Source: an uncultured Prochlorococcus sp. (GTDB lineage Bacteria; Cyanobacteriota; Cyanobacteriia; PCC-6307; Cyanobiaceae). Taken from it: a stretch of DNA of 44,938 nt. The DNA lies in the NCBI GenBank assembly GCA_913048245.1, contig CAJWWR010000007.1:1-44938 (forward strand), read 5' to 3'. Shown here one piece after another: positions 1 through 8,281 of this stretch. The position numbers were made by a program, and so were the translations under genes. Below the pieces are notes generated by a model. The model did not search any database. It was not told the origin of the DNA and saw only the letters and a list, made by a program, of their open reading frames with translations. How positions within the stretch are numbered: position 1 is the first letter of the stretch; every line of letters begins with the position of its first letter.

Positions 1-238
1 TCTAGAGAGATTATATTCTTAGAAATTTAATAAAAATTCAAACCCCAAAAATTAAGAGATTATTAGTTTATTACGCAACCGAAATTTTAATGTTAACTTA
101 AAAATGAATCTTGGGTAAATAAAAGATTTCATAAGAAGTTTAGGTAATCTTTGAGTCACGCAACTTTTAAATCCACCCTTGAGTAAATCCTGTAACTTTT
201 AAGAAGTTATTAATTTTCTATATTAAAAACTAATTATT
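1..238. other. AT-rich non-coding left edge
   Basis: I see no convincing gene here. Nine sense codons followed by TAA run in from the left edge (bases 1-30), which is too little to call the tail of a gene. The stretch carries an imperfect direct repeat (151-202) and a small hairpin (193-209), described separately. It may be the 3' region of a gene outside the window plus the upstream region of the small ORF at 239. Confidence 0.5.
151..202. repeat. Imperfect direct repeat with small hairpin
   Basis: Two related segments lie 8 bases apart. The copy at 151-170 begins TTGAGT and ends AACTTTTAA; the copy at 179-202 has the same ends with four extra bases in the middle. The second copy runs into a weak hairpin: TAACTT (193-198), a 5-base loop, AAGTTA (204-209), followed by a T-rich stretch. 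This could be a degenerate terminator for an upstream gene. The DNA is so AT-rich that chance is a real alternative. Confidence 0.3.
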
Positions 239-391
239 ATGAACATCAATAAATTTAAGATCCTTAATCAAAAATTGTTTGGTAATAAATTAAGCAATCT
301 CAATATTTATTTATTCTTAGGATTTAATCTTACTTTAGTATCCATACTTGGTTTCGTATGGTTTCATTCTGCTTCAAATAGTTTAGTTTAA
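239..391 (+). CDS. Small hypothetical membrane protein (50 aa)
   Basis: An ATG-started frame of 50 codons precedes rsmB with a 50-base gap. The predicted peptide has a basic N-terminal third rich in Asn and Lys (about residues 1-19). A hydrophobic segment follows at about residues 24-42 that could span a membrane once, then a short polar tail. I do not recognise a family. There is no clear Shine-Dalgarno sequence, which is common in this genome type. The frame is short, so it could be fortuitous; the continuous hydrophobic helix after a charged N-terminus is the main argument for a real gene. Possible roles include a small single-span subunit or an unannotated membrane peptide, but nothing here fixes a function. 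Confidence 0.4.
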   Translation: MNINKFKILNQKLFGNKLSNLNIYLFLGFNLTLVSILGFVWFHSASNSLV

Positions 392-441
392 ATTCTAAAA
401 AATTTGTATATTTAGATTGTCATAATGTTTAAAAGCTAGTT

Positions 442-1755
442 TTGTCAATCGGATATCTACCAAGAAAAGCGGCGTGGGAGATTTTATTAAAGGTAAATGC
501 GGGTGTTTTTTCAGATCAAGCTTTAGAAAAAGTGCTATTAAATTATAAATTTAAGTCTATTGATATAGCTTTTTTAACAGAGTTATCCTTTGGATGTATT
601 AGATATAGAAAATTTCTTGATTTATGGATAGATCATACATCCAAATTTACTCATACTAAACAACCCCCTAAATTGAGATGGCTTCTTCATATTGGTTTTT
701 ATCAGATTCTAAAAATGGAAAAGATTCCCCACTCTGCATCCATATCAACTACGGTAGAAATTGCAAAGAAAACGGAGCTAAAGGGTTTATCTGGTGTTGT
801 TAATGGAATCCTAAGAAATGCAATAAAGAAATTAGAAATGGATAATCTGCCTTATGTATCCGATAATCCTCTTGATAGAATTTCTTACCTAGACTCGGTT
901 CCTGAATGGTTAGTCAAAGAAATGGTTCATTGGTATGGTGAAACAGTCGCCTCAAACATTGCTAAAACATTTAATAAAAAACCATCCATTGATTTAAGAA
1001 TTAATATTCTAAAGACGGATTTAAATTCTTGTCTTGATTCTTTTAAATTGAATGATATAAAAGCTGAACCTATTGAAAACTTAAAGAATGCAATCACTTT
1101 TAAGGGTAAAGTTGGATCAATTAGGGAACTTCCTGGTTATAAAGAAGGTAATTGGGTAATTCAAAATAGATCATCGCAATGGGTTGTACCTCTTTTGAAT
1201 CCTCAGAAAGGAGAAAAAATACTAGATGCTTGTGCGGCTCCAGGTATCAAAACTACTCAAATTGCAGAATTAATAAATGATCAAGGAGAGATCTGGGCAA
1301 TTGATAGATCGAAAAAGAGGTTGAAATATTTAGAACAGAATTTAAAGAGATTAGGCCTCAATAGTGTTAAATTATTATCTACAGATTCTATAAATTTAAT
1401 AAATAAAAGACCTGAATTTCTTAATTACTTTGACAAGATTTTAATTGATGCTCCATGTTCAGGTATTGGGACTTTATCGAGAAATCCAGATGCAAGATGG
1501 TCGCTAAATAAGAAGAAAATTGGAGAGCTTATATCCATACAAGCAAAATTATTAGCGTCGAATTTGGCTCTTCTCAAAAAAAGTGGCACGTTAGTCTACT
1601 CAACATGTACAATTTGCCCAAATGAAAATAATCTTCAGGTAAAAAAATTTATAGAACAGAATAAACAAATTAGTTTGATTTATGAAAAACAAATATTACA
1701 AAGTTTTGATAGTGAAAGTGACGGTTTTTATGCTGCGGTAATACGGTACAAATAA
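442..1755 (+). CDS. rsmB: 16S rRNA (cytosine-967 C5) methyltransferase RsmB/Sun
   Basis: This enzyme methylates C5 of cytosine 967 in 16S rRNA using S-adenosylmethionine. At 437 residues it has the usual family length. A NusB-like RNA-binding domain covers about residues 1-135 and a Rossmann methyltransferase domain the C-terminal half. The SAM motif DACAAPG starts at residue 262. The motif IV cysteine is C339 in DAPCSG, and the catalytic motif VI cysteine is C389 in STCT. The start is TTG at 442: an upstream ATG at 425 meets a stop after four codons, and the first in-frame internal Met is deep in the NusB domain. It is transcribed convergently with the penicillin-binding protein gene, 9 bases away. 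Confidence 0.93.
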   Translation: MSIGYLPRKAAWEILLKVNAGVFSDQALEKVLLNYKFKSIDIAFLTELSFGCIRYRKFLDLWIDHTSKFTHTKQPPKLRWLLHIGFYQILKMEKIPHSASISTTVEIAKKTELKGLSGVVNGILRNAIKKLEMDNLPYVSDNPLDRISYLDSVPEWLVKEMVHWYGETVASNIAKTFNKKPSIDLRINILKTDLNSCLDSFKLNDIKAEPIENLKNAITFKGKVGSIRELPGYKEGNWVIQNRSSQWVVPLLNPQKGEKILDACAAPGIKTTQIAELINDQGEIWAIDRSKKRLKYLEQNLKRLGLNSVKLLSTDSINLINKRPEFLNYFDKILIDAPCSGIGTLSRNPDARWSLNKKKIGELISIQAKLLASNLALLKKSGTLVYSTCTICPNENNLQVKKFIEQNKQISLIYEKQILQSFDSESDGFYAAVIRYK

Positions 1756-1764
1756 TTTTAAATT

Positions 1765-3531
1765 TTAATTATTAAAACTTTCTTTAATGCTTTTTATGTA
1801 AACTTTCCAAAGGTAAGCCGCATCGCCGCTTGAAAAAATAGATGATTTGTTGTTGTCATTCCCCAGCCATATACCAGTTGTAATATTATCAATTGATCCA
1901 ATAAACCATAAGTCCTTATTATCATCTGAGGTGCCTGTCTTGCCATATATTTTTTCCCCTATAATTGATGCTGCTATACCACTTCCTTCAGAAACAGAAT
2001 TCTCTAGCAATTTATTAAGGGAAATTACAACGTCACCTTCAATAAGTTCTATTGGATTTAATTTGTGTTCCCATATTATTTCACCATTAATTGATTCTAT
2101 ACTTTCGATAATAGTTGGGGTTAAAAGATTGCCATTATTATTGATTGTTGCATACACATTAGTAATATTTATCAAACTATCGCCATATGCTCCTATAGCT
2201 AAAGGATAAAATTCTTCTATTTTTTGGTCATTCCCTAAACCAAATAAATTAGCAGTTTTAATTATATTTTCTAGTCCTATTTTCTCTGCTATTTTGATAG
2301 CAACTATGTTAGAAGAGAATTTAAATGAATCAATCATAGATATTTCCCCTCTATAAATCTCTTCGAAATTCTTAGGGCAATAATTATTCCAACATGTGGG
2401 CTCATCATTAAAAATAAAATCTTCAGTTATACCCTCCTGTAAAGCGAGGAGGTACGGGATCACCTTAAATGTCGAGCCTAATGGTCTTATAGCAGATGTC
2501 ACCCTGTTAAATTCATTTAATTCTGAGTTTTTCCCAGAAATCATAACCCTAATTAATCCACTATCAGATTGAATTGATATTAAGCCAATTTCTGTTTCGC
2601 TGAAGTTTAAAAATTTCGAAAGTTGTTGAGCTTTCAATTGCCATTCGTTGTTTATACTTGTTCTTATTATTAAATGCTCTTTATTGTTAAATATCATATT
2701 CTCATTCAGAGTATCATTCGCCTCATTAAGAATAAAATTAATAAGTAAATTATCATTAATTCTATCTTCAAATTTATTTAGCGTTAACCCTTTTGAACTT
2801 GCTTCTTCAAACTCATCTATAGATATATATTTTTTATCAAGCATTGCAATCAAGACATCATTTCTTTTTTCTAGTGCAAGTTCTAAATTCTCAAATGGGG
2901 AAAATATTGATGGCGCTGGAGCTATTCCTGCCAAAAGAGCAATTTCTGACAATGTTAATTCATCAATTAATTTTCCAAAATATATAGAAGCAGCCTCATT
3001 AATCCCATAAGCCCCTGAACCTAAATAAATATTATTTAGATAAATTTTTAGAATTTGTTCCTTACTATATTTGATATCAAGTATTAGAGATATAAAAATT
3101 TCTTGAATTTTTCTTTTAAAACTAAGTTCATTATTTAGAAATATTGTTCTTGCAACTTGTTGTGTTATTGTACTTCCTCCTTCTTTTATATAGCCACTCT
3201 TTATATTTATAAGAAGTGCTCTTGATACCCCAAATAAGTCAATTCCATGATGTAGATAAAATCTGTTATCTTCTGAAGCAATGAAAGCTAGTTTTAATAG
3301 GTTCGGTATTTCTTCTCCATTATCATAAACACTAAATTTCCTGCTTAATTTTTCTATGATTATATTGTCTGTCGAATGAATTTCATAAGTATAATTACTT
3401 TTATTATTGTATTGATTAAGAAGGTCTTTGCTTAATGTAGTCTTTAATAAATTGACTAATGAGATAACTAGCCAAAAAAATATAAAAAATAAGGGGAAAT
3501 ATAAAATTAATTTGTACTTAGATCTAAGCAC
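1765..3531 (-). CDS. Class A penicillin-binding protein (transglycosylase/transpeptidase)
   Basis: This bifunctional enzyme polymerises and crosslinks peptidoglycan on the periplasmic face of the inner membrane. A single N-terminal anchor lies at about residues 7-30. The GT51 glycosyltransferase domain follows, with catalytic E87 in EDNRFYLHHG and the GGSTITQQ motif at 118-125. The transpeptidase domain has S353-TF-K356 as SxxK, S406-S-N408 as SxN, and KTGT at 531-534, so both activities look intact. The length of 588 residues is short for PBP1A/1B, with no C-terminal extension. The start is GTG. It is the last gene of a petP-chlG-pbp operon, only 2 bases after chlG, so it is probably co-transcribed with pigment synthesis genes. 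Confidence 0.92.
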   Translation of the reverse strand: MLRSKYKLILYFPLFFIFFWLVISLVNLLKTTLSKDLLNQYNNKSNYTYEIHSTDNIIIEKLSRKFSVYDNGEEIPNLLKLAFIASEDNRFYLHHGIDLFGVSRALLINIKSGYIKEGGSTITQQVARTIFLNNELSFKRKIQEIFISLILDIKYSKEQILKIYLNNIYLGSGAYGINEAASIYFGKLIDELTLSEIALLAGIAPAPSIFSPFENLELALEKRNDVLIAMLDKKYISIDEFEEASSKGLTLNKFEDRINDNLLINFILNEANDTLNENMIFNNKEHLIIRTSINNEWQLKAQQLSKFLNFSETEIGLISIQSDSGLIRVMISGKNSELNEFNRVTSAIRPLGSTFKVIPYLLALQEGITEDFIFNDEPTCWNNYCPKNFEEIYRGEISMIDSFKFSSNIVAIKIAEKIGLENIIKTANLFGLGNDQKIEEFYPLAIGAYGDSLINITNVYATINNNGNLLTPTIIESIESINGEIIWEHKLNPIELIEGDVVISLNKLLENSVSEGSGIAASIIGEKIYGKTGTSDDNKDLWFIGSIDNITTGIWLGNDNNKSSIFSSGDAAYLWKVYIKSIKESFNN

Positions 3532-3533
3532 TT

Positions 3534-4481
3534 TTAGAGAACTAAAGAACTATGACCGATAGCTAAAGCCGTCACAAGCATACCTGTTATAAGAAAAGGC
3601 TGTGCACTGGCTTGATATTTTACATCAAACTTTAAAGGATCTTTAAGTAACCACATTTCCTGAAAAGTGATTTGAGGAATGACAAGCAAAACTAATATAA
3701 CTGAGGCCAAATTTTGCCCAATAATTATTAATACTCCAACCATTGCTAGTTGAAAAATATCTATTAGTCCTGCGCTTATTCTACTCGCATTCTTAATTCC
3801 AAATATTACAGGTAATGAATTTAAACCTAATTTTGAATCTCCTTCTACGCTCTTAAAATCATTGATTATTGCTATCCCAAGTCCTGAAAGACTATAGGCA
3901 AGGGTTAGTAATGCCGTTACAAATGTTAGCTTCCCAAACAATGCTTGCCCAGCCCACCATGGTAACGCTATGTAAGAAGCACCCAAAGCGTAATTACCTA
4001 GCCAACCATTTTGTTTTAATTTGAGTGGTGGAGCTGAATATATATAACTAACTAATGAACCGCCCAAAGCTAATAAAAAAACCGAGGGAAAATCATGATT
4101 AGCATATATGTCGAGAAGATATGACACAATTAAACCTAAACAAAGAAGGACCCAAATTTGTATCTTAACCTGCATTAAGGATATAGCTCCAGATGGAATC
4201 GGCCTATTTGGTTCATTAATTGCATCGATATCTTTGTCATAAAAGTCATTGATTGTCTGTGTATAGCCTGCCAATAAAGGACCGCTCATTAACATGCAAG
4301 CCAATGAAGCCAGAAAATTATTTAAAGTCCAAGTGTAATTGCCACTCGCGGCTGCGCCGCAAATAACGCCCCATATTAATGGTATCCAAGTTATGGGCTT
4401 CATTAATTGGAGCCGCAGTTTCCAAAGACTTTTAGTTTCAGAAGCACCTTTGATACCTAGTAATTGTTTTGGATCATTCAC
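3534..4481 (-). CDS. chlG: Chlorophyll a synthase ChlG
   Basis: This enzyme esterifies chlorophyllide a with phytyl or geranylgeranyl diphosphate, the last step of chlorophyll synthesis, in the thylakoid membrane. It is a UbiA-superfamily prenyltransferase of 315 residues with about eight hydrophobic segments. The first aspartate-rich motif is N78-D79-xx-D82-xxx-D86, followed by the ChlG-type sequence NEPNRPIPSG at about 89-98. The second motif surrounds D208 and D215 in NDFKSVEGD. The conserved NRPIPSG stretch separates ChlG from the quinone prenyltransferase UbiA encoded at 29923-30810. It is the middle gene of a three-gene minus-strand operon, 6 bases after the PetP-like gene. The ATG start is unambiguous. 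Confidence 0.95.
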   Translation of the reverse strand: MNDPKQLLGIKGASETKSLWKLRLQLMKPITWIPLIWGVICGAAASGNYTWTLNNFLASLACMLMSGPLLAGYTQTINDFYDKDIDAINEPNRPIPSGAISLMQVKIQIWVLLCLGLIVSYLLDIYANHDFPSVFLLALGGSLVSYIYSAPPLKLKQNGWLGNYALGASYIALPWWAGQALFGKLTFVTALLTLAYSLSGLGIAIINDFKSVEGDSKLGLNSLPVIFGIKNASRISAGLIDIFQLAMVGVLIIIGQNLASVILVLLVIPQITFQEMWLLKDPLKFDVKYQASAQPFLITGMLVTALAIGHSSLVL

Positions 4482-4487
4482 AATTAA

Positions 4488-4712
4488 TTAACCTCGCTCA
4501 ACCTCTTCTGAAAAGAACCAATTTTCCTCCCCAGATTGAAATCTTACTATTAACCCAATACTTCTACCATCAGTCATTTTATATCCTGTTATGCTCCCTT
4601 TGGGATTTAAGCTAATCTGATCAATTAATTTAGTAGGCAATCTGTCTTTCACTTTATCAATATTTATTTTTATTTTACTTCCAATTTTTGGTAATAAATT
4701 AGTGTTTGCCAT
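4488..4712 (-). CDS. petP: PetP-like small protein (DUF2862), cytochrome b6f-associated
   Basis: This 74-residue soluble protein has a basic N-terminal half and the C-terminal pattern TDG..IGLIV.F....NWFF.EE (about residues 47-72). I recognise that as the DUF2862/Tsr0524-like family, whose characterised cyanobacterial member is PetP, an SH3-like peripheral subunit of the cytochrome b6f complex. The assignment is from recalled family features, not a search. It is the promoter-proximal gene of the petP-chlG-pbp operon and diverges from hisF across only 51 bases. Co-transcription with chlG fits a thylakoid role. The alternative is simply a conserved cyanobacterial protein of unknown function. 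Confidence 0.65.
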   Translation of the reverse strand: MANTNLLPKIGSKIKINIDKVKDRLPTKLIDQISLNPKGSITGYKMTDGRSIGLIVRFQSGEENWFFSEEVERG

Positions 4713-4763
4713 GACAGTTTAGAATGGAGGTGTTATGCAAGACTAACAGTAATTGGCTTAAAA

Positions 4764-5534
4764 ATGGTAGCTCTTCGTTTAATTCCATGTTTAGATGTTG
4801 CAAATGGACGCGTAGTTAAAGGTGTTAATTTTGTTCATCTAAGAGATGCAGGTGACCCTGTTGAATTGGCATGTAGATATTCTGATGAAGGAGCAGATGA
4901 ATTAGTTTTTTTAGATATAAAAGCTACTTTCGAGAATCGAAAAACTCTAGTAGATTTAGTATCAAGAACAGCAAAAACAGTAAAAATTCCTTTCACTGTT
5001 GGAGGTGGAGTCAATTCAATTGAATCGATCAATGAACTTTTGAGGGCAGGAGCTGACAAAGTAAGCCTTAATTCTTCGGCTGTAAAAAATCCAGATATTA
5101 TTTCACTTAGTGCTAATGAATTCGGTAATCAATGTATTGTCGTAGCTATAGATGCTAGACGAAAAATGGATGAACCTCATAAATGGGAGGTATATGTTAA
5201 GGGTGGAAGGGAAAATACAAAATTAGACGTTATGGATTGGGCAAGGTTAGTTGAAGATTTAGGTGCTGGCGAGATTTTATTGACTTCGATGGATGGAGAT
5301 GGCACACAAAACGGATATGATCTAGAACTAACAAGTTTAGTATCACAAGCGGTAAATATACCTGTAATTGCCTCTGGGGGGGCTGGATGCCTAGAGGATA
5401 TATTTGAGGCTTTCACAAAAGGTAAAGCATCTGCCGCTCTTTTGGCTTCATTGCTTCATGATCAAAAATTGACAATTAGAGAAATCAAGTCTTATTTAAT
5501 TGAGAGAGAACTCTTAATAAGACCCAATTACTAA
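4764..5534 (+). CDS. hisF: Imidazole glycerol phosphate synthase cyclase subunit HisF
   Basis: HisF uses ammonia from the HisH glutaminase to convert PRFAR to imidazole glycerol phosphate and AICAR, joining histidine and purine synthesis. The 256-residue protein is a full-length (beta/alpha)8 barrel. The two catalytic aspartates are D11 in [12 protein letters not shown] and D130 in AIDARR. The phosphate-binding loops VGGGV (79-83) and the late ASGGAG loop are intact. HisH is not encoded in this window, so the partner lies elsewhere. The ATG start is 51 bases from the divergent PetP-like gene. menG follows on the same strand after 39 bases and may be co-transcribed. Confidence 0.97.
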   Translation: MVALRLIPCLDVANGRVVKGVNFVHLRDAGDPVELACRYSDEGADELVFLDIKATFENRKTLVDLVSRTAKTVKIPFTVGGGVNSIESINELLRAGADKVSLNSSAVKNPDIISLSANEFGNQCIVVAIDARRKMDEPHKWEVYVKGGRENTKLDVMDWARLVEDLGAGEILLTSMDGDGTQNGYDLELTSLVSQAVNIPVIASGGAGCLEDIFEAFTKGKASAALLASLLHDQKLTIREIKSYLIERELLIRPNY

Positions 5535-5573
5535 TTAAAATAGTAAGATGGTAAGGTTTAATGTTCCATTAAA

Positions 5574-6290
5574 ATGGCAAATAAAGAATCATCTTATGTA
5601 CAAGACATTTTTAATAGGATCTCTCATAAGTATGATTTCTTGAATAACTTATTAAGTTTTGGATTGCATAATCTATGGAAAAGAAAATTAGTGAAATTAC
5701 TTAAACCAGTTGATGGTGAAAACTGGGCAGATTTATGTTGCGGAACTGGTGATATGTCAATTCTAATTAGTCATAGAATTTCTCCTAGTGGAAGTGTGGT
5801 TGGAGTAGATAATGCATCTGAAATACTATCAATAGCTAGATTACGAGTAGAAAAAAAACGAAAGAAATTAATCAGTAATAAAGTAATTAAGTGGGAAAAT
5901 AAGGATATTTTTGATATAGATCATACAGTTAATGTTTTTGATGGTGTATGCATGTCTTATGGTTTGCGTAACCTTAAAGATGTTGAGCAAGGACTAGAAA
6001 AAGTATTTTTTCTATTGAAAGAAAGAGGAAGAGCCGGGTTTCTAGATTTCAACCATTCTAGTGATAAATCGTTAGCTTCCTTATTTCAAAAGATTTATTT
6101 GAGATTTGTAGTTGTTCCTTTCTCAAAGATTTTTAGTTTAGGCTCAGAATACTCTTACATAGAGCAAAGTATAAGAGATTTTCCAGATGGAATTAAATTG
6201 ATTCAAATCTCAAAGAGAATAGGTTTCAGTTCAGCTGAATACAAAACTTTGCTTGGCGGCCAAATGGGTATTTTGTTATTAAAAAGATAA
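5574..6290 (+). CDS. menG: Demethylphylloquinone/demethylmenaquinone methyltransferase MenG (UbiE family)
   Basis: This SAM-dependent C-methyltransferase acts late in quinone synthesis. In cyanobacteria the UbiE-family enzyme methylates demethylphylloquinone to phylloquinone, the A1 electron carrier of photosystem I. The 238-residue protein begins with the family's SYVQDIFNRIS.KYD.LN pattern. It has the motif I region WADLCCGTGD at residues 51-60 and the NLKD region of UbiE proteins near residue 137. Ubiquinone is absent from cyanobacteria, so MenG is a better name than UbiE here. It sits 39 bases downstream of hisF and converges on the DUF721 gene with an 11-base gap. Confidence 0.9.
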   Translation: MANKESSYVQDIFNRISHKYDFLNNLLSFGLHNLWKRKLVKLLKPVDGENWADLCCGTGDMSILISHRISPSGSVVGVDNASEILSIARLRVEKKRKKLISNKVIKWENKDIFDIDHTVNVFDGVCMSYGLRNLKDVEQGLEKVFFLLKERGRAGFLDFNHSSDKSLASLFQKIYLRFVVVPFSKIFSLGSEYSYIEQSIRDFPDGIKLIQISKRIGFSSAEYKTLLGGQMGILLLKR

Positions 6291-6301
6291 ATATTAAGAC
6301 T

Positions 6302-6757
6302 TTACTTATCCTTTCTCCAACAAAAAGTGCATTTACCCCATCGATCAATTTCACCCTGAGGAGTTGGACATTTGCACAAATTACATAAAACAATTTGAGA
6401 ATTTTTTATTCTACTTGGATGATTGAGCCATTCTGATTTATTAAAACTGATATTTGTTTTTTCTTCAGGAGAGTAATTTTGTATTATTCTAATACTTTTT
6501 AATTTAATACCTTTTTTGGCAATTGATTCCTTTAATTTATGCCTGTAGTAGATTAATTCTTGCCTCCATTGTGGATGGTTTGCGACTATGGTAAGAATAC
6601 TTTTTTCAATTTTTAGAGGTTTGCATTCTTGAGCTAAATCTCTACCTACTATTTGTTCCCAATTGTCTTTTAACTGAATAACATTATCAAGATCTGACCA
6701 AGAGCTTTTGAAGTCTTTTAGACAATTGTTTAAGGTGAAAAGTTTTTTTTTATCCAA
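6302..6757 (-). CDS. DUF721/DciA-like protein with C-terminal CxxC pairs
   Basis: The N-terminal 100 residues resemble the DUF721 (DciA-like) family, with VGRDLAQECKPLKIEKSILTI followed by HPQWRQEL. DciA proteins interact with the replicative helicase DnaB in many bacteria lacking DnaC; that role is family knowledge and untested here. The C-terminus (121-151) adds C125-xx-C128 and C143-xx-C146, with C130 nearby, which looks like a small zinc ribbon. The start is TTG at 6757, 90 bases from the divergent birA. It stands alone, converging on menG. A zinc-binding tail would suit nucleic-acid or protein binding, but no function is shown. Confidence 0.75.
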   Translation of the reverse strand: MDKKKLFTLNNCLKDFKSSWSDLDNVIQLKDNWEQIVGRDLAQECKPLKIEKSILTIVANHPQWRQELIYYRHKLKESIAKKGIKLKSIRIIQNYSPEEKTNISFNKSEWLNHPSRIKNSQIVLCNLCKCPTPQGEIDRWGKCTFCWRKDK

Positions 6758-6847
6758 ATTTTAAAGATTATTCAATCCCTCATTTCATATACTACAGTCA
6801 TCCGAGATATATTTAAATAAGATTAACTTATTGTCTATTTTCTATTT

Positions 6848-7591
6848 GTGATACTTATTGGCCAAGCATCAAAGACTTCTTTTTTTTATAAGAAGAATAA
6901 AGTTCGACTCCCTAATTGGCGGCTTTTTTACAAACTTAAATGCAATAGTACTGAAATTCAGCTAAGTAATTATCTTAAGAATAAAAATAAAATAAACAAT
7001 CCTCTTGCAATCATTTCTAAGGAACAATTGCAAGGTTTTGGTCAGCATCAAAGGAAATGGATTTCTCCAAAAGGAGGAATTTGGTTAAGCGCAGCCTATC
7101 CCATTTACTCCCCTAGATTTAATCCGGAAGTTTTTTCATTATCTTTGGCCTGCAAATTATGCCGCATATTATCTAATGATTATATTTCTCTTAAATTAAA
7201 ATGGCCAAATGATATTCTTTACGGTTCTAGAAAATTGATTGGCTTTTTACCTAAAATTGTTACTCGAGGGGATAATGTTCTTTACGCAAGAATTGGGATT
7301 GGTTTTAATTTAAATAATAGGACCCCTCCTGAGGGGATTGCATTATCTGAAATCATCAATAAAAAATATTTATCTGAATATTTTTGGACATCTGAAATTT
7401 TGCGAGGAATTGTCGAGGCAATTCAATCAAACCATAACACCGAAGAAATTATCTTAGAAGCAAATAAGTTAATAGATAAAAAATACCTTCCTAGCGGATA
7501 TAGAGATAATCAATATCATATTAAGGATATAGATTCTCATGGTAACCTCAGACTGTTATCTAGAGATGGAATTAAGGTTATTAGAAATTAA
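6848..7591 (+). CDS. birA: Biotin--[acetyl-CoA-carboxylase] ligase BirA (no DNA-binding domain)
   Basis: This enzyme activates biotin with ATP and attaches it to the biotin carboxyl carrier protein of acetyl-CoA carboxylase. At 247 residues it has the catalytic domain only, without the N-terminal HTH of repressor-type BirA, so it should not act as a transcription factor. The biotinyl-AMP loop is degenerate but recognisable as QGFGQHQRKWISPKGGIW (62-79). The KWPND motif begins at K118, and the presumed catalytic Lys is K129 in RKLIG. The start is GTG; the protein contains no later methionine that could serve as a start. It converges on the ABC ATPase gene with 2 bases between stops. Confidence 0.88.
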   Translation: MILIGQASKTSFFYKKNKVRLPNWRLFYKLKCNSTEIQLSNYLKNKNKINNPLAIISKEQLQGFGQHQRKWISPKGGIWLSAAYPIYSPRFNPEVFSLSLACKLCRILSNDYISLKLKWPNDILYGSRKLIGFLPKIVTRGDNVLYARIGIGFNLNNRTPPEGIALSEIINKKYLSEYFWTSEILRGIVEAIQSNHNTEEIILEANKLIDKKYLPSGYRDNQYHIKDIDSHGNLRLLSRDGIKVIRN

Positions 7592-7593
7592 AT

Positions 7594-8277
7594 TTAATTT
7601 GATTTTAATTCTATTATCTTTCCATCTTTAAAACGGACAATCTTTTTAGCCCTACTAGCAACTTCATTCTCATGGGTAACTAAAACAAGAGTAATTCCAG
7701 AATTATGTAATTTATCAAAGAGATCTAAAACATCTTCAGTAGTTTGAGAATCTAAAGCACCAGTTGGTTCATCGGCCAATAAAAGAGCAGGTTTATTTAT
7801 AATAGCTCTGGCTATAGCAACTCTTTGTTGTTGACCTCCAGATAATTGGTTCGGTTTATTATTCATCCTTTCTGTTAAGCCCACTTTCTTAAGAGCTTCT
7901 TTAGCTCTCTTTTCTCTAGACGATGGACTTACGCCGGCATATATCATTGGCAACATTACATTTTCAAGGGCAGTAGCGTCTGATAATAAGTGAAATTGCT
8001 GAAACACAAATCCTAGTTTTTGATTCCTTAGAATTGCAAGTTCATCATCTGATAATTTTTCCACTGATTTACCGTTTAATTGATATTGGCCGCTTGAAGG
8101 GCGATCTAAACAACCAAGTATATTCATTGCAGTACTTTTACCAGATCCGCTAGCTCCCATGACAGCTAAATAATCACCACGCGATATTTCTAAGTTGATA
8201 TCGTCAAGTGCTTTTACCACTAGATTATCTTTACCGTATGTTTTCGAAACTTTTTCTAAGGAGGCAACTACAGGCAT
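7594..8277 (-). CDS. ABC transporter ATP-binding protein (MacB/LolD/DevA type)
   Basis: This cytoplasmic ATPase of a MacB/LolD/DevA-like exporter has 227 residues and complete motifs. Walker A is GASGSGKST (41-49), the Q-loop lies at about 93, the signature LSGGQ at 145-149, Walker B with DEPTG at 169-173, and the H-loop histidine is H202. The family normally pairs with a FtsX-like permease and a membrane fusion protein, but none is adjacent. It instead follows ndhB by 4 bases on the minus strand. In cyanobacteria related DevA proteins work in outer-layer export, which cannot be assumed here. Substrate unknown. Confidence 0.88.
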   Translation of the reverse strand: MPVVASLEKVSKTYGKDNLVVKALDDINLEISRGDYLAVMGASGSGKSTAMNILGCLDRPSSGQYQLNGKSVEKLSDDELAILRNQKLGFVFQQFHLLSDATALENVMLPMIYAGVSPSSREKRAKEALKKVGLTERMNNKPNQLSGGQQQRVAIARAIINKPALLLADEPTGALDSQTTEDVLDLFDKLHNSGITLVLVTHENEVASRAKKIVRFKDGKIIELKSN

Positions 8278-8281
8278 CTTT

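Noticed and set aside
1-30. Possible tail of a plus-strand gene entering from the left
   Set aside because: Only nine sense codons are visible before the stop; nothing distinguishes them from random AT-rich sequence.
1847-2209. 120-codon frames antisense to the penicillin-binding protein gene (also 2648-3010)
   Set aside because: All catalytic motifs lie on the minus strand; the antisense products look like compositional noise.
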